Below are positions 8,439 to 15,986 of a stretch of DNA of 35,781 nt, one piece after another. Source of the DNA: an uncultured Halomicronema sp. (GTDB lineage: Bacteria; Cyanobacteriota; Cyanobacteriia; Phormidesmidales; Phormidesmidaceae); contig CALCCA010000143.1 of the NCBI GenBank assembly GCA_937899725.1, positions 1 to 35,781 on the forward strand, in the 5' to 3' direction. The translations under genes and the position numbers were made by a program. How positions within the stretch are numbered: the first letter of the stretch is position 1; every line of letters starts with the position of its first letter. The notes below the pieces were generated by a model. That model was not told the DNA's origin, made no database searches, and saw only the letters and a program-made list of their open reading frames with translations.

Positions 8439-8990
8439 ATGATTGCTGTTCCTCACTACATCAGCCCTGAACAATATCTCGACCTGGAAGGTCAGAGCCC
8501 GATTCGCCATGAATATCGGCGCGGCTTAGTCTATGCCATGGCTGGCGGCACTGACAATCATGATCGGATTGCGCTGAACCTGCTCACTCTGGTCAATTTA
8601 CATCTGGGTAATTCAGAATGCCGATTTCATTCTGGGAATGTCAAAGTTAACTATCAAGATGAGTTTTATTATTACCCGGACGCTTTTGTAACCTGCGATC
8701 CTCGAGATCGAGGCGATCGCTACATTAAACGCCATCCCAAACTCATTGCCGAAGTCCTTTCCCCAAGTACCCAAGCCTTTGACCTAGACGAGAAATTTAA
8801 GGATTATCAACAACTGGATTCCCTAGAGGAGTATGTCCTGATTTTTCAGGAAAGTCAGCAGGTTGAATGCCGTCGCCGCACCGTCACGAATACTTGGGAA
8901 ACCACGACCTATACAGCAGGAGATCGGCTTTCTCTCAAAAGCATTGACCTGGAATTCGACATTTCTCAGCTATATCTCGGCATCGATTGA
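8439..8990 (+). CDS. Uma2 family (DUF820) restriction-endonuclease-fold protein
   Basis: 183 residues from the ATG at 8439; an in-frame TTG at 8427 would add four. Seen: ISPEQYLDLEGQSPIRHEYRRG at the N-terminus, AGGTDNHDRIALNLLTLV, then the PD-(D/E)xK-like core with YYPDAFVTCDPRD supplying Asp and KLIAEVLSPSTQAFD supplying the Glu-x-Leu that replaces E-x-K in many members, and DLDEKFKDYQQLDSLEEYVLI. The family is hugely expanded in cyanobacteria and its role is poorly known; a nuclease fold is clear, activity is not. The gene lies exactly between two copies of the tspO 3' end, which suggests that it arrived by a recombination event there. Confidence 0.88.
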   Translation: MIAVPHYISPEQYLDLEGQSPIRHEYRRGLVYAMAGGTDNHDRIALNLLTLVNLHLGNSECRFHSGNVKVNYQDEFYYYPDAFVTCDPRDRGDRYIKRHPKLIAEVLSPSTQAFDLDEKFKDYQQLDSLEEYVLIFQESQQVECRRRTVTNTWETTTYTAGDRLSLKSIDLEFDISQLYLGID

Positions 8991-9016
8991 AGCTGCGATC
9001 TCCCTCAACGCCTATC

Positions 9017-9100
9017 GAGATCGCCACTGCATTGTGTATCAGTCTCTGGCAACTCAATGATCACGAACCGCTGTATCCGGTGCGATCGAAGAAAAGCTAA
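9017..9100 (+). pseudogene. Detached, diverged second copy of the tspO 3' end (repeat copy B)
   Basis: Matches 8217-8300 at 72 of 84 bases. Translated in the matching frame it gives IATALCISLWQLN, then EPLYPVRS, and a stop. Five of the twelve differences are third-base silent changes and the frame is intact. This copy therefore looks like it was once under protein-level selection, as part of another tspO allele or paralogue, before losing its 5' part. Only the last 28 codons remain. Confidence 0.8.
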
Positions 9101-9126
9101 TGAATCATGCTAGGAGAAAACGCCAG

Positions 9127-10821
9127 TTACGCTCCTATAATCGACCTCAGCTTTGTTTTAAGTGCATCAATCAGCGATGTGCCTTTCGCTACTTTATCTG
9201 TTCCACCCAACTCTTTATAAAGATCATAGACAATTGCTATTGAATCCATCACTAAATCATCACTCAAATCATTTTCACTAAGTTGTGAAATTGATTTATT
9301 TTGAGGATACAAATTCTTAAGTGATCGGCATACTACCACATACAAAACATAAAATTTTATGTCAGTAATTTCTGACGCAGAAAAACGCTTGCAATTCTTG
9401 ATCTTCTCTTCTATCTTTCTCCCCCAGAAAGATACTAAATAATATGTTTTTAAGTTATTATTCTTATGAAATAGCTTGTTATATGATTGATCATCTTCCA
9501 ACAAGGTTGACGGCCTAGCCCTAGCATAATCAGGTTTTTGCAAGAGAACTGACATTAGACATTGAGATATGAATGGAATGCTAATAATCTCTTTAGGCTT
9601 TCTTCCTTCATTTTTGTAAAAATTTTTCCGCCTATCATAGAACAGATTTCTCGGCTTCAAGTAATCTTCGATTTGCCGGTGAACTTGATCTGTAGCTCTC
9701 AGTGAAGCTTTTGGAATTGGAGTTTGACTGTTAGTAGCTCTAATGATTCGATCTCTAGTTTCCTCGCTTTCAGGCACTATTACTCTGACTAGGATATCTC
9801 TTTTTTCACTATCTATCTTCTCTCGGTTTTTTGAGAAATAGCGGAATATCTCAGAAGATGTCTGTAGACCATTGACAATTTCAGGACTCACAATTATCAG
9901 CTCTTTTCCTCCAGGAGCAGAGGCTTCGCTTGCGAGAATAGTTACTCCATTATTGAGCCACCAAAACTCCTCAGAGCTTGGCTTTTCCAAGGTTTCCTGA
10001 ATCTCATTGTTGACATTTGTTTTTCCTTGGTAATCGCGAACATTTGATTCAAAAATATGTTTAACTAGTTTCCCTTCTGCATTAGTTATGAATTTAAAGT
10101 ATTCAGCCAGATTAGCAAGAGCTATAAAAACTTGTCCAGAAGTAGACAGGGGACTTTCAGACAATTTCAATCTAAAAACATCATTTACTCTTTCCTGAGT
10201 AAGCTTTACAAGTTCTTCAGCTCCAACAAAAGCGATATTAACTGATGCATTAGGAAGCTTGTCTTTGATATCCTTCTCAAGATCTTCTGCTTGCCGATTA
10301 ACGTTTGGGTGAATGTGGGAACCTTTGGATACGTAAAAAACAGTGATTTTGAGTTTAGGTCTTTTTGTTATCAATCCCACATAAGTTTCTTTAAAGTTTT
10401 CGAAAGAGGATAAAATTTTATCGTTGTAACGTCCTTCAAAATCTGAACGTTCAAAATCCAGATCGAATAAGTTCCTGCACAATCTAGATAGTTTTAACAA
10501 AGGTTCTTCCGAGAATGAGTTCTCAAATTTCGATTGAATTAGAATAAACTCAATATCAACATTTTTCTTGTATTTATCTTTAAATATTTCATTCTCTTTT
10601 ACTAAATCACCATTGACAAATAGATAAACTGCATCAGCACCACCATCATGGCTCTCGCCTGCCATTCCTGAGTATACTTCTTCATAGCTAAGTTCAAAAT
10701 CCTTGAGGACTTGCAAGGCAGAATAGAACTCAAAAAATCTGCTTAGTGATATATCTTCTTCAAGGTTATCATGTTCTTGTTTAACGATTTCTTCAAGCAA
10801 TATCTGGTTATTTCTTGACAT
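9127..10821 (-). CDS. AIPR family protein (abortive-infection phage resistance)
   Basis: 564 residues, within the family's usual range. Seen: an N-terminal nuclease-like region with DGGADAVYLF (Asp 63) and IEFILIQSKFE (Gln-x-Lys at 96-98), fitting a PD-(D/E)xK arrangement; then the AIPR core NVRDYQGKTNVNNEI (about 260-274), FWWLNNGVTILA (286-297) and PEIVNGLQTSSEI (313-325). A conserved tail of the core follows (IRATNSQTPI, DYLKPRNLFYDRRKNFY). AIPR proteins were defined from plasmid abortive-infection systems and are thought to act against phage, probably on nucleic acid. The gene is clearly more AT-rich than its neighbours and contains no HIP1 site, suggesting horizontal origin. It is flanked by two Uma2 genes. 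No partner methylase or toxin gene is adjacent, so it may act alone. Confidence 0.9.
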   Translation of the reverse strand: MSRNNQILLEEIVKQEHDNLEEDISLSRFFEFYSALQVLKDFELSYEEVYSGMAGESHDGGADAVYLFVNGDLVKENEIFKDKYKKNVDIEFILIQSKFENSFSEEPLLKLSRLCRNLFDLDFERSDFEGRYNDKILSSFENFKETYVGLITKRPKLKITVFYVSKGSHIHPNVNRQAEDLEKDIKDKLPNASVNIAFVGAEELVKLTQERVNDVFRLKLSESPLSTSGQVFIALANLAEYFKFITNAEGKLVKHIFESNVRDYQGKTNVNNEIQETLEKPSSEEFWWLNNGVTILASEASAPGGKELIIVSPEIVNGLQTSSEIFRYFSKNREKIDSEKRDILVRVIVPESEETRDRIIRATNSQTPIPKASLRATDQVHRQIEDYLKPRNLFYDRRKNFYKNEGRKPKEIISIPFISQCLMSVLLQKPDYARARPSTLLEDDQSYNKLFHKNNNLKTYYLVSFWGRKIEEKIKNCKRFSASEITDIKFYVLYVVVCRSLKNLYPQNKSISQLSENDLSDDLVMDSIAIVYDLYKELGGTDKVAKGTSLIDALKTKLRSIIGA

Positions 10822-11175
10822 GGAAAGCTGTTTTTGTTTTATACTTCTAGAGTAAATTTTCTGTATATCCTTCTAGGATATTTCTCGATAAATTCTTGCC
10901 TTGAATACACTTCAAACGCAATCATATTTTTGTTTAAGTCTATTGTAAGCGATGTTGAAATCTACTTTTATTCTCGATCATCTATGTAGAATATTGCTTC
11001 GTTTAGAGAATTAATCGACTGTGTCTTCTCAAATCCCTTTTTTATTCGAAAATCTCTCCTTCTCCCCGTCGACTCTTTCCTAAATAGGCGGAATGAGTTG
11101 TATCTTGAAACTTTTCATATATGGACACCCAAGAAAATAGACTATCGGCGACCTCTACTATGATTCTGCCATCGG
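10822..11175. other. 354-base AT-rich intergenic region with a dyad ahead of the AIPR gene
   Basis: Contains ATATCC-TTCTA-GGATAT (10865-10881), a 6-bp perfect dyad about 45 bases upstream of the AIPR start. A TATAAA-like element lies between the two on the minus strand. This is compatible with an operator and promoter. No convincing gene is seen here; composition matches the AIPR gene up to about 11,000. Confidence 0.4.
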
Positions 11176-11742
11176 CTAATTTAGCTCAAATCCTAGCAAA
11201 ACATCCTCGCCCGACAACTGTGCTGGAAAATCAATTTTCTCTACCTTGCTGTCGGTTCGATAGATCTCTACCTGCTCATCCTGCAGATTGATCAACCATC
11301 CTAATCGCAATCCACTGGCTCGATATTCCTGCATCTTTTCTTGCAGCGGCGCTAGCGAATCGGTTTTAGACCGCAGCTCAATCACAAAATCAGGACAGAG
11401 AGGAACGAATCCCGACTTTTGTTCTGCTGTTAGGGCATTCCAGCGAGATAGCTCAACCCAGGCAGCATCTGGCGAGCGATCGCCCCCTTGAGGCAGCTTA
11501 AACAGCGTCGAAGAACTAAATACTTTGCCCAGCCGGGTTTGATGATTCCAAAGCCAAAGCAAGCTAATCAGACCCGCTTCCCGTTCTCCACTTTCACCGC
11601 CAACAGGCGACATAATAATCAACGCCCCCGCCGCTGATCGTTCCAACGGCATGTCTGGATTTGCCTGACAGAGCTGATAAAACTGCTCATCCGTCAGGTT
11701 GACTTGATCTAAGCTCAACATCAATGGCAAACCCGTAGTCAT
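11176..11742 (-). CDS. Uma2 family (DUF820) restriction-endonuclease-fold protein
   Basis: 188 residues. Seen: LTDEQFYQLCQANPDMPLERSAAG, a Gly-rich loop PVGGESGEREAGLISLLWLW, the first acidic motif RSPDAAWVELSRW, and PLCPDFVIELRSKTDSLAPLQEKMQEY, where Glu occupies the catalytic position, with Arg-Ser-Lys after it. The C-terminus GLRLGWLINLQDEQVEIYR is typical of this subgroup. It belongs to a different Uma2 branch from the gene at 8439, so the two are not a recent duplication. The biochemical role is unknown. Base composition is like the host's, with a HIP1 site inside, in contrast to the AIPR gene beside it. Confidence 0.9.
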   Translation of the reverse strand: MTTGLPLMLSLDQVNLTDEQFYQLCQANPDMPLERSAAGALIIMSPVGGESGEREAGLISLLWLWNHQTRLGKVFSSSTLFKLPQGGDRSPDAAWVELSRWNALTAEQKSGFVPLCPDFVIELRSKTDSLAPLQEKMQEYRASGLRLGWLINLQDEQVEIYRTDSKVEKIDFPAQLSGEDVLLGFELN

Positions 11743-11948
11743 GCCCTATCCCTTGTTGCTGTGACTAAATATCTTAAATACTCGATTCCCAGTGATTGAT
11801 TCGGTATTTCCCAAACTTAACTGATCCTAAAACAGCTAATCAGCAGCGTCATCAGATAACGGCGACAGCTCGCCTGCGATTTCCCGACGCCGCTAAGCGA
11901 TTGTGATTTTCAACCAAGTGAGAACAATACCCACACCGCGTTCCATGA

Positions 11949-12380
11949 TCATTCCCCATTATTCTGATTTGCGACAGCCTCCCAGCCCTCTTCAGCCGAC
12001 CAGATGATCGTGCTGTCCGATCGCTCCAAACACGAAATCGATGAGTTGATCAGTTCTCGCGGGTGACGTGGCATTTCGATATGAGAAAGCACGTTCTCCT
12101 GATCGGCAAAAACGATTATGTAAACATCATCTCGCTGCTCGATGCCAGTTTCGCCTTCCGCATCCCAATCGAACCCGAACTGGGCGATCGCGGACTCATT
12201 CGTCGAGTAGGGGGCCAGCACACAGAGGCGCTCCCAATCAGAGGAACCGATGTCAGCAAGATCGATCGTTTCAACAGACGACTCTAACTGATCTGTGAGG
12301 GTGTCACGAGTCTGCGTTGCCGTACTATTGCATCCGGCCAGCAAGCTGACGAAGGCCAAAATCACGAATCGCTTCTGCAT
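11949..12380 (-). CDS. Small putative lipoprotein
   Basis: 143 residues with a short signal (MQKRFVILAFVSLLAGC); the lipobox LAGC puts the lipidated Cys at 17. The mature part begins with a Thr/Ser-rich stretch, then DIGSSDWERLCVLAPYSTNESAIAQFGFDWD, YIIVFADQENVLSHIEMPRH and a C-terminal ISCLERSDSTIIW. The WxxLCVLAPY...VIVFxD layout recurs in small bacterial lipoproteins of unknown function. Three Cys remain in the precursor, two of them possibly paired after export. No operon partner; the permease upstream at 12572 points the same way, 190 bases off. Confidence 0.75.
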   Translation of the reverse strand: MQKRFVILAFVSLLAGCNSTATQTRDTLTDQLESSVETIDLADIGSSDWERLCVLAPYSTNESAIAQFGFDWDAEGETGIEQRDDVYIIVFADQENVLSHIEMPRHPRELINSSISCLERSDSTIIWSAEEGWEAVANQNNGE

Positions 12381-12571
12381 GGCATGACTGAAATATCAAT
12401 GTCATGAGAGTGCCCAATGCCGCCCATCACGATTACCCCACGTGATGCCCCGCAACTCACCTCCAGGTTGCCCTCAGCTCAAGCGCGATCGCCCCATGCT
12501 TCTCCTTGCAATAAGTGCCCATGCTTGCCCATTCACCCAAATGTAGTGTGATGAGCCACCCGTTCTGGAGA

Positions 12572-13438
12572 TCATCCTTTTAGGCCGGTGCCCGACTCCG
12601 TGGGCACAATGTAGCGCTGCATCGCCACAAAAAAAATCAGCACCGGCAAAATCGAAATAACTGATCCGGCGGCAATCAGTCGCCAATCAAGGGAAAAACT
12701 CCCTGCCAGTTTGGCGACTCCGAGTGGAAGTGTGTAATATTCTGGACGATCAAGCAGAATTAACGGCCAGAGAAAATCACTCCAAGCGCCGATAAACACA
12801 AAGATTGCCAGCGTGACTAACGCTGGTCGAGTGGATGAGATCATGACGTTCCACCAGATGCCTAGCTCTGAGCAGCCATCAATGCGCGCCGCTTCTTCTA
12901 GCTCTTTGGGCACGCCTAAAAACGCTTGACGCATCAAAAAGATGCCAAAAGCGGACGCAATGAAGGGAAAAATCAGCCCCATATAGCTATTGCGCAGTCC
13001 CAACTGCACCGCCAACACATACAGCGGAATCATCACAATCTGAAAGGGAATCAAGATTGTCGCCACAATCACGGCAAACAACGCCTCTCGTCCCGGAAAG
13101 CGCAGCCGCGCTAGGGGATACGCTGCCAGCGAGCAAAACAAGAGGTTGAGCCCCACTGTTAGCACTGCAACGATGGTGCTGTTGATGAAGTAGCGGCCAA
13201 AGGGATTTTGCTGCCAGACGGTGACGAAGTTGCCCAGAGTTGGCGCAGTAGGAATAAATTGCGGCGGAAACGCAAAGATATTTTCATCGGGGGATTTGAA
13301 CGCGGTGCTGACGAGCCAGAGCAACGGTAGCAACATCACCAGAGCGATCGCACTCAGCAGGATATACGTGCCTACTCGCCGTAGGAAGGGCGATCGCATC
13401 AGTTGAGACCAGACTCGGGGCGCTTGCGGAGTTTGCAT
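12572..13438 (-). CDS. Carbohydrate ABC transporter permease, MalG/UgpE type
   Basis: 288 residues with the six-helix layout of MalG-like permeases: an N-terminal helix (TYILLSAIALVMLLPLLWLVSTAFKSP), a periplasmic loop (FPPQFIPTAPTLGNFVTVWQ), then helices from FINSTIVAVLTVGLNLLFCSLAAYPLA onward. The EAA loop that docks the ATPase is at about 181-200 (EEAARIDGCSELGIWW). The C-terminal helix is followed by MQRYIVPTESGTGLKG, the family's usual end. It imports a sugar or polyol together with a partner permease, a binding protein and an ATPase, none of which are in the window. Such scattered ABC genes occur in cyanobacteria; the substrate is not predictable. Confidence 0.93.
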   Translation of the reverse strand: MQTPQAPRVWSQLMRSPFLRRVGTYILLSAIALVMLLPLLWLVSTAFKSPDENIFAFPPQFIPTAPTLGNFVTVWQQNPFGRYFINSTIVAVLTVGLNLLFCSLAAYPLARLRFPGREALFAVIVATILIPFQIVMIPLYVLAVQLGLRNSYMGLIFPFIASAFGIFLMRQAFLGVPKELEEAARIDGCSELGIWWNVMISSTRPALVTLAIFVFIGAWSDFLWPLILLDRPEYYTLPLGVAKLAGSFSLDWRLIAAGSVISILPVLIFFVAMQRYIVPTESGTGLKG

Positions 13439-14076
13439 GGCCTGAGTATTTCATCTAAAAAGATCGGCGGCAAGGGCCATCGGTCTCGTTTATGACATCG
13501 ATATAGATTTCGTTGCCCATGACATTTTAGGGGCGATCGCCCGGATAATCCCTCATACGTCAGTAAATATCAGTCAGTAAGTAAATATTCCACCCAGGGG
13601 TTACGACCGAAAGATGAACATTCTGCAAAGTTCGTCTCAGATCGCAACATTTTAGGCTGCAACATTGACACTAAATATTACAGCGCGTTTACAGGTTTCG
13701 TTACCGCCGTGAGCTTGATTCTGCCAAGCCCAGCGACCCCTTAAAAATCCTTGGCTGTCATTGCTCCCTTCACCAAGGGGACTTTCGTCAGTTTCCCACG
13801 TCGAGAGTTCATCTTGATGGTTAGCAGGTCGGGATCGCCTTTAGTCAGTTGATGCATCGTCCGATCAACAGTGCTTTTTGCGGAGCATACGGTGTATCGA
13901 AAAGATCAAAGCGTACGGAGTTCAGCAATATCACTCTGTCCATTGTGAGTTAAGAGCTGTTAGAGCATTAGCAGGTCTTGAACTTAGGCCTCAGCCGCTG
14001 AGTAAAGCTGAGTGAAATCGTTTGCAGAGTGACTGGATCGAGTAATCGTTGCCGATGGCGTTAAGGGTGCGACTGA
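13439..14076. other. 638-base divergent intergenic region with short direct repeats
   Basis: It separates the permease (minus) from the kinase (plus) and holds no gene I can support. ACATTTTAGG occurs twice (13522-13531, 13647-13656), AGTAAATAT twice (13562-13570, 13580-13588) with a related CTAAATATT at 13671-13679, and a palindrome GGGCGATCGCCC sits at 13531-13542. AAGGG about 10 bases before the kinase ATG is a plausible ribosome-binding site. Promoters cannot be fixed by eye. Confidence 0.45.
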
Positions 14077-15885
14077 ATGTCTTTGCAGATTCTAGGTAGC
14101 CGATACCACATTCTCCGCCATATGGGGGGAGGCGGCTTTGGGCAGACATTTCTGGCCAACGATCTGCACTTGCCTGGCCATCCGCTCTGTGTCGTCAAAA
14201 GACTGCAACCTCGTAACACGGATGGTCTGTCGCTGGATTCGGCCCGGCGGCTTTTTGATGCCGAGGCGGAGGCGCTTTATGTGTTGGGCAGCCACAGTCA
14301 GATTCCTCGCCTTCTCGCTCACTTCGAAGAAGACGAGCACTTTTATCTGGCGCAAGAGTTTGTTGAAGGCCCGTTGCTGAGTGAAGAAATTTACATCGGT
14401 AACCGGCTCTCTGAAGCCAAAACCGTTGAGATGCTGCAGGACATCCTCACAACCTTGTGCGCTGTCCACGATCGCCAGGTGATTCACCGCGACATCAAGC
14501 CCTCCAACCTAATTCGCCGAAAAGTTGATCACAAAATCGTGCTGATCGACTTCGGGGCCGTCAAGCAAATCAGTCATCAGCTGATTCAGCCCCATGATCT
14601 GCACAGTATGACCGTGGCCATCGGCTCATTGGGTTATATGCCCAATGAGCAGCTAGCGGGCCACCCGTGCCTCAGCAGCGACGTTTATGCTGTGGGCATG
14701 TTGGCGCTGCAGGCGCTAACCGGGCTCGACCCCAAACGGCTGCCCCGTGATCCGCGCACCAGTGAGCTGATGTGGCGAGAGTTAGCGTCGGTGCGGCCCG
14801 AGTTAGCCCAGGTGTTAGATACGATGGTGCGCTACGACCATCGCCAGCGTTATGCCAATGCCAGCGAAGCGTTAAACGCGCTCAAGCAAGCGGTTTCGCC
14901 ATCCGCACCCACCTTCATTCCGCCGCTTGAACTAAGCTCCCAGGCCTTAGAGGCCCATGTCGCCTGGTTAGAACGGGCCGATGACCTGTTTGAGCAGAGC
15001 CGCTTTCATGATGCGGCCCGCTGCTATGAAAAAGTGGTCAAGGTGCAGCCTAACGCCACCACCGCCTGGTTTAAGCTCGGCATGGCCTTAGAGAACATCG
15101 AGCAATACGCCCTCGCGGTGCGCGCCTATAAAACTGTCACCCAGCGCCAGCGCGAAGATTATTTGGCCTGGCTGAAGCTGGGTAAAGCCCTAGAGCGGTG
15201 CGACAACTATAAAGAGGCCCTCGCCGCCTACGATGAAGTGCTCCAACTCCAGCCGAAAAACTATTGGGCCTGGGCCGATCGCGGGCAGCTATTAGAACAG
15301 CTAGAGCGGGTTGAAGAGGCGCTGGCCGCCTATGATCGCGCCCTCGAGCTCAAGCCCGATTTTCAGTTAGCGCAAGGCCACCGCAAACGGCTCTTGGTGG
15401 CGCTGAAGCGGGTCGATCAGCTCTATACGCTGCAGCATTACGACGACGCGATCGCGGCCTGTGATCAAGCCCTGGAGGAGACTCCTGAAGACGCCACCCT
15501 CTGGCTCATGCGAGGGATGGCGTTAGAAAATCAACAGCAGCTCGCCGAAGCCGCGATCGCTTACAACACCGTGATCAGCCTGCAGGCCAATGACCATGTG
15601 GCCTGGTTTCGTTTAGGCACGGTGCTCGAAGAGTTGGGCGTCCTTCAACGGGCAGCCAAGGCCTATGGCAACGTCACTCGCTTACAGCCCCAAAACCACT
15701 GGGCCTGGTATCAGCACGGTCGCCTGCTCGAACAGCTCAACCGCCATCGCGAGGCGATCACCGCTTACCACCAGGCGAGCCAGCTGCAGCCAGAATTTGC
15801 CCCGGCCCAAGCCGCCCATCAGCGCTTAATTGGCCAAACCCTGGCGGATCAGCCCCCGGCGGCTCCGGCACTATCGCCATCTTGA
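14077..15885 (+). CDS. Ser/Thr protein kinase with C-terminal TPR repeats
   Basis: 602 residues. Seen: the kinase domain (about 1-275) with Gly loop GGGGFGQTF, VVK with Lys 41, catalytic HRDIKPSN (137-144), metal-binding DFG (158-160), and an activation segment running through SLGYMPNEQL. Then come about seven TPR units (300-590) with the W-x-x-x-G...A-x-x-x-Y-x-x-A pattern, for example AWFKLGMALENIEQYALAV and AWADRGQLLEQLERVEEAL. Cyanobacterial kinases of this kind are cytosolic Hanks-type enzymes that phosphorylate Ser/Thr. The TPR part likely recruits substrates or partners. No phosphatase gene is nearby. The only FHA protein in the window is at 32699, about 17 kb away. All catalytic residues appear intact. 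Confidence 0.95.
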   Translation: MSLQILGSRYHILRHMGGGGFGQTFLANDLHLPGHPLCVVKRLQPRNTDGLSLDSARRLFDAEAEALYVLGSHSQIPRLLAHFEEDEHFYLAQEFVEGPLLSEEIYIGNRLSEAKTVEMLQDILTTLCAVHDRQVIHRDIKPSNLIRRKVDHKIVLIDFGAVKQISHQLIQPHDLHSMTVAIGSLGYMPNEQLAGHPCLSSDVYAVGMLALQALTGLDPKRLPRDPRTSELMWRELASVRPELAQVLDTMVRYDHRQRYANASEALNALKQAVSPSAPTFIPPLELSSQALEAHVAWLERADDLFEQSRFHDAARCYEKVVKVQPNATTAWFKLGMALENIEQYALAVRAYKTVTQRQREDYLAWLKLGKALERCDNYKEALAAYDEVLQLQPKNYWAWADRGQLLEQLERVEEALAAYDRALELKPDFQLAQGHRKRLLVALKRVDQLYTLQHYDDAIAACDQALEETPEDATLWLMRGMALENQQQLAEAAIAYNTVISLQANDHVAWFRLGTVLEELGVLQRAAKAYGNVTRLQPQNHWAWYQHGRLLEQLNRHREAITAYHQASQLQPEFAPAQAAHQRLIGQTLADQPPAAPALSPS

Positions 15886-15986
15886 CGATCGACATTCGCG
15901 GAAAGTTGTGACCGGGACTGAAGCCGACAAGTTATAGTGTGAAGAACTGTCAAGAATGGCAGTCGTGACATGCTGGACTTTGCCCT

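Noticed and set aside
7943-8470. 175-codon frame on the plus strand overlapping the tspO-like gene and the Uma2 start
   Set aside because: It is an out-of-frame shadow of tspO; the protein is Arg/Gly/Asp-rich without structure, while the tspO frame has membrane helices and family motifs.
13555-13592. Possible tandem repeat or CRISPR-like array of CAGTAAATAT units
   Set aside because: Only two near copies and a variant, without constant spacing or spacers; no cas gene in the window.
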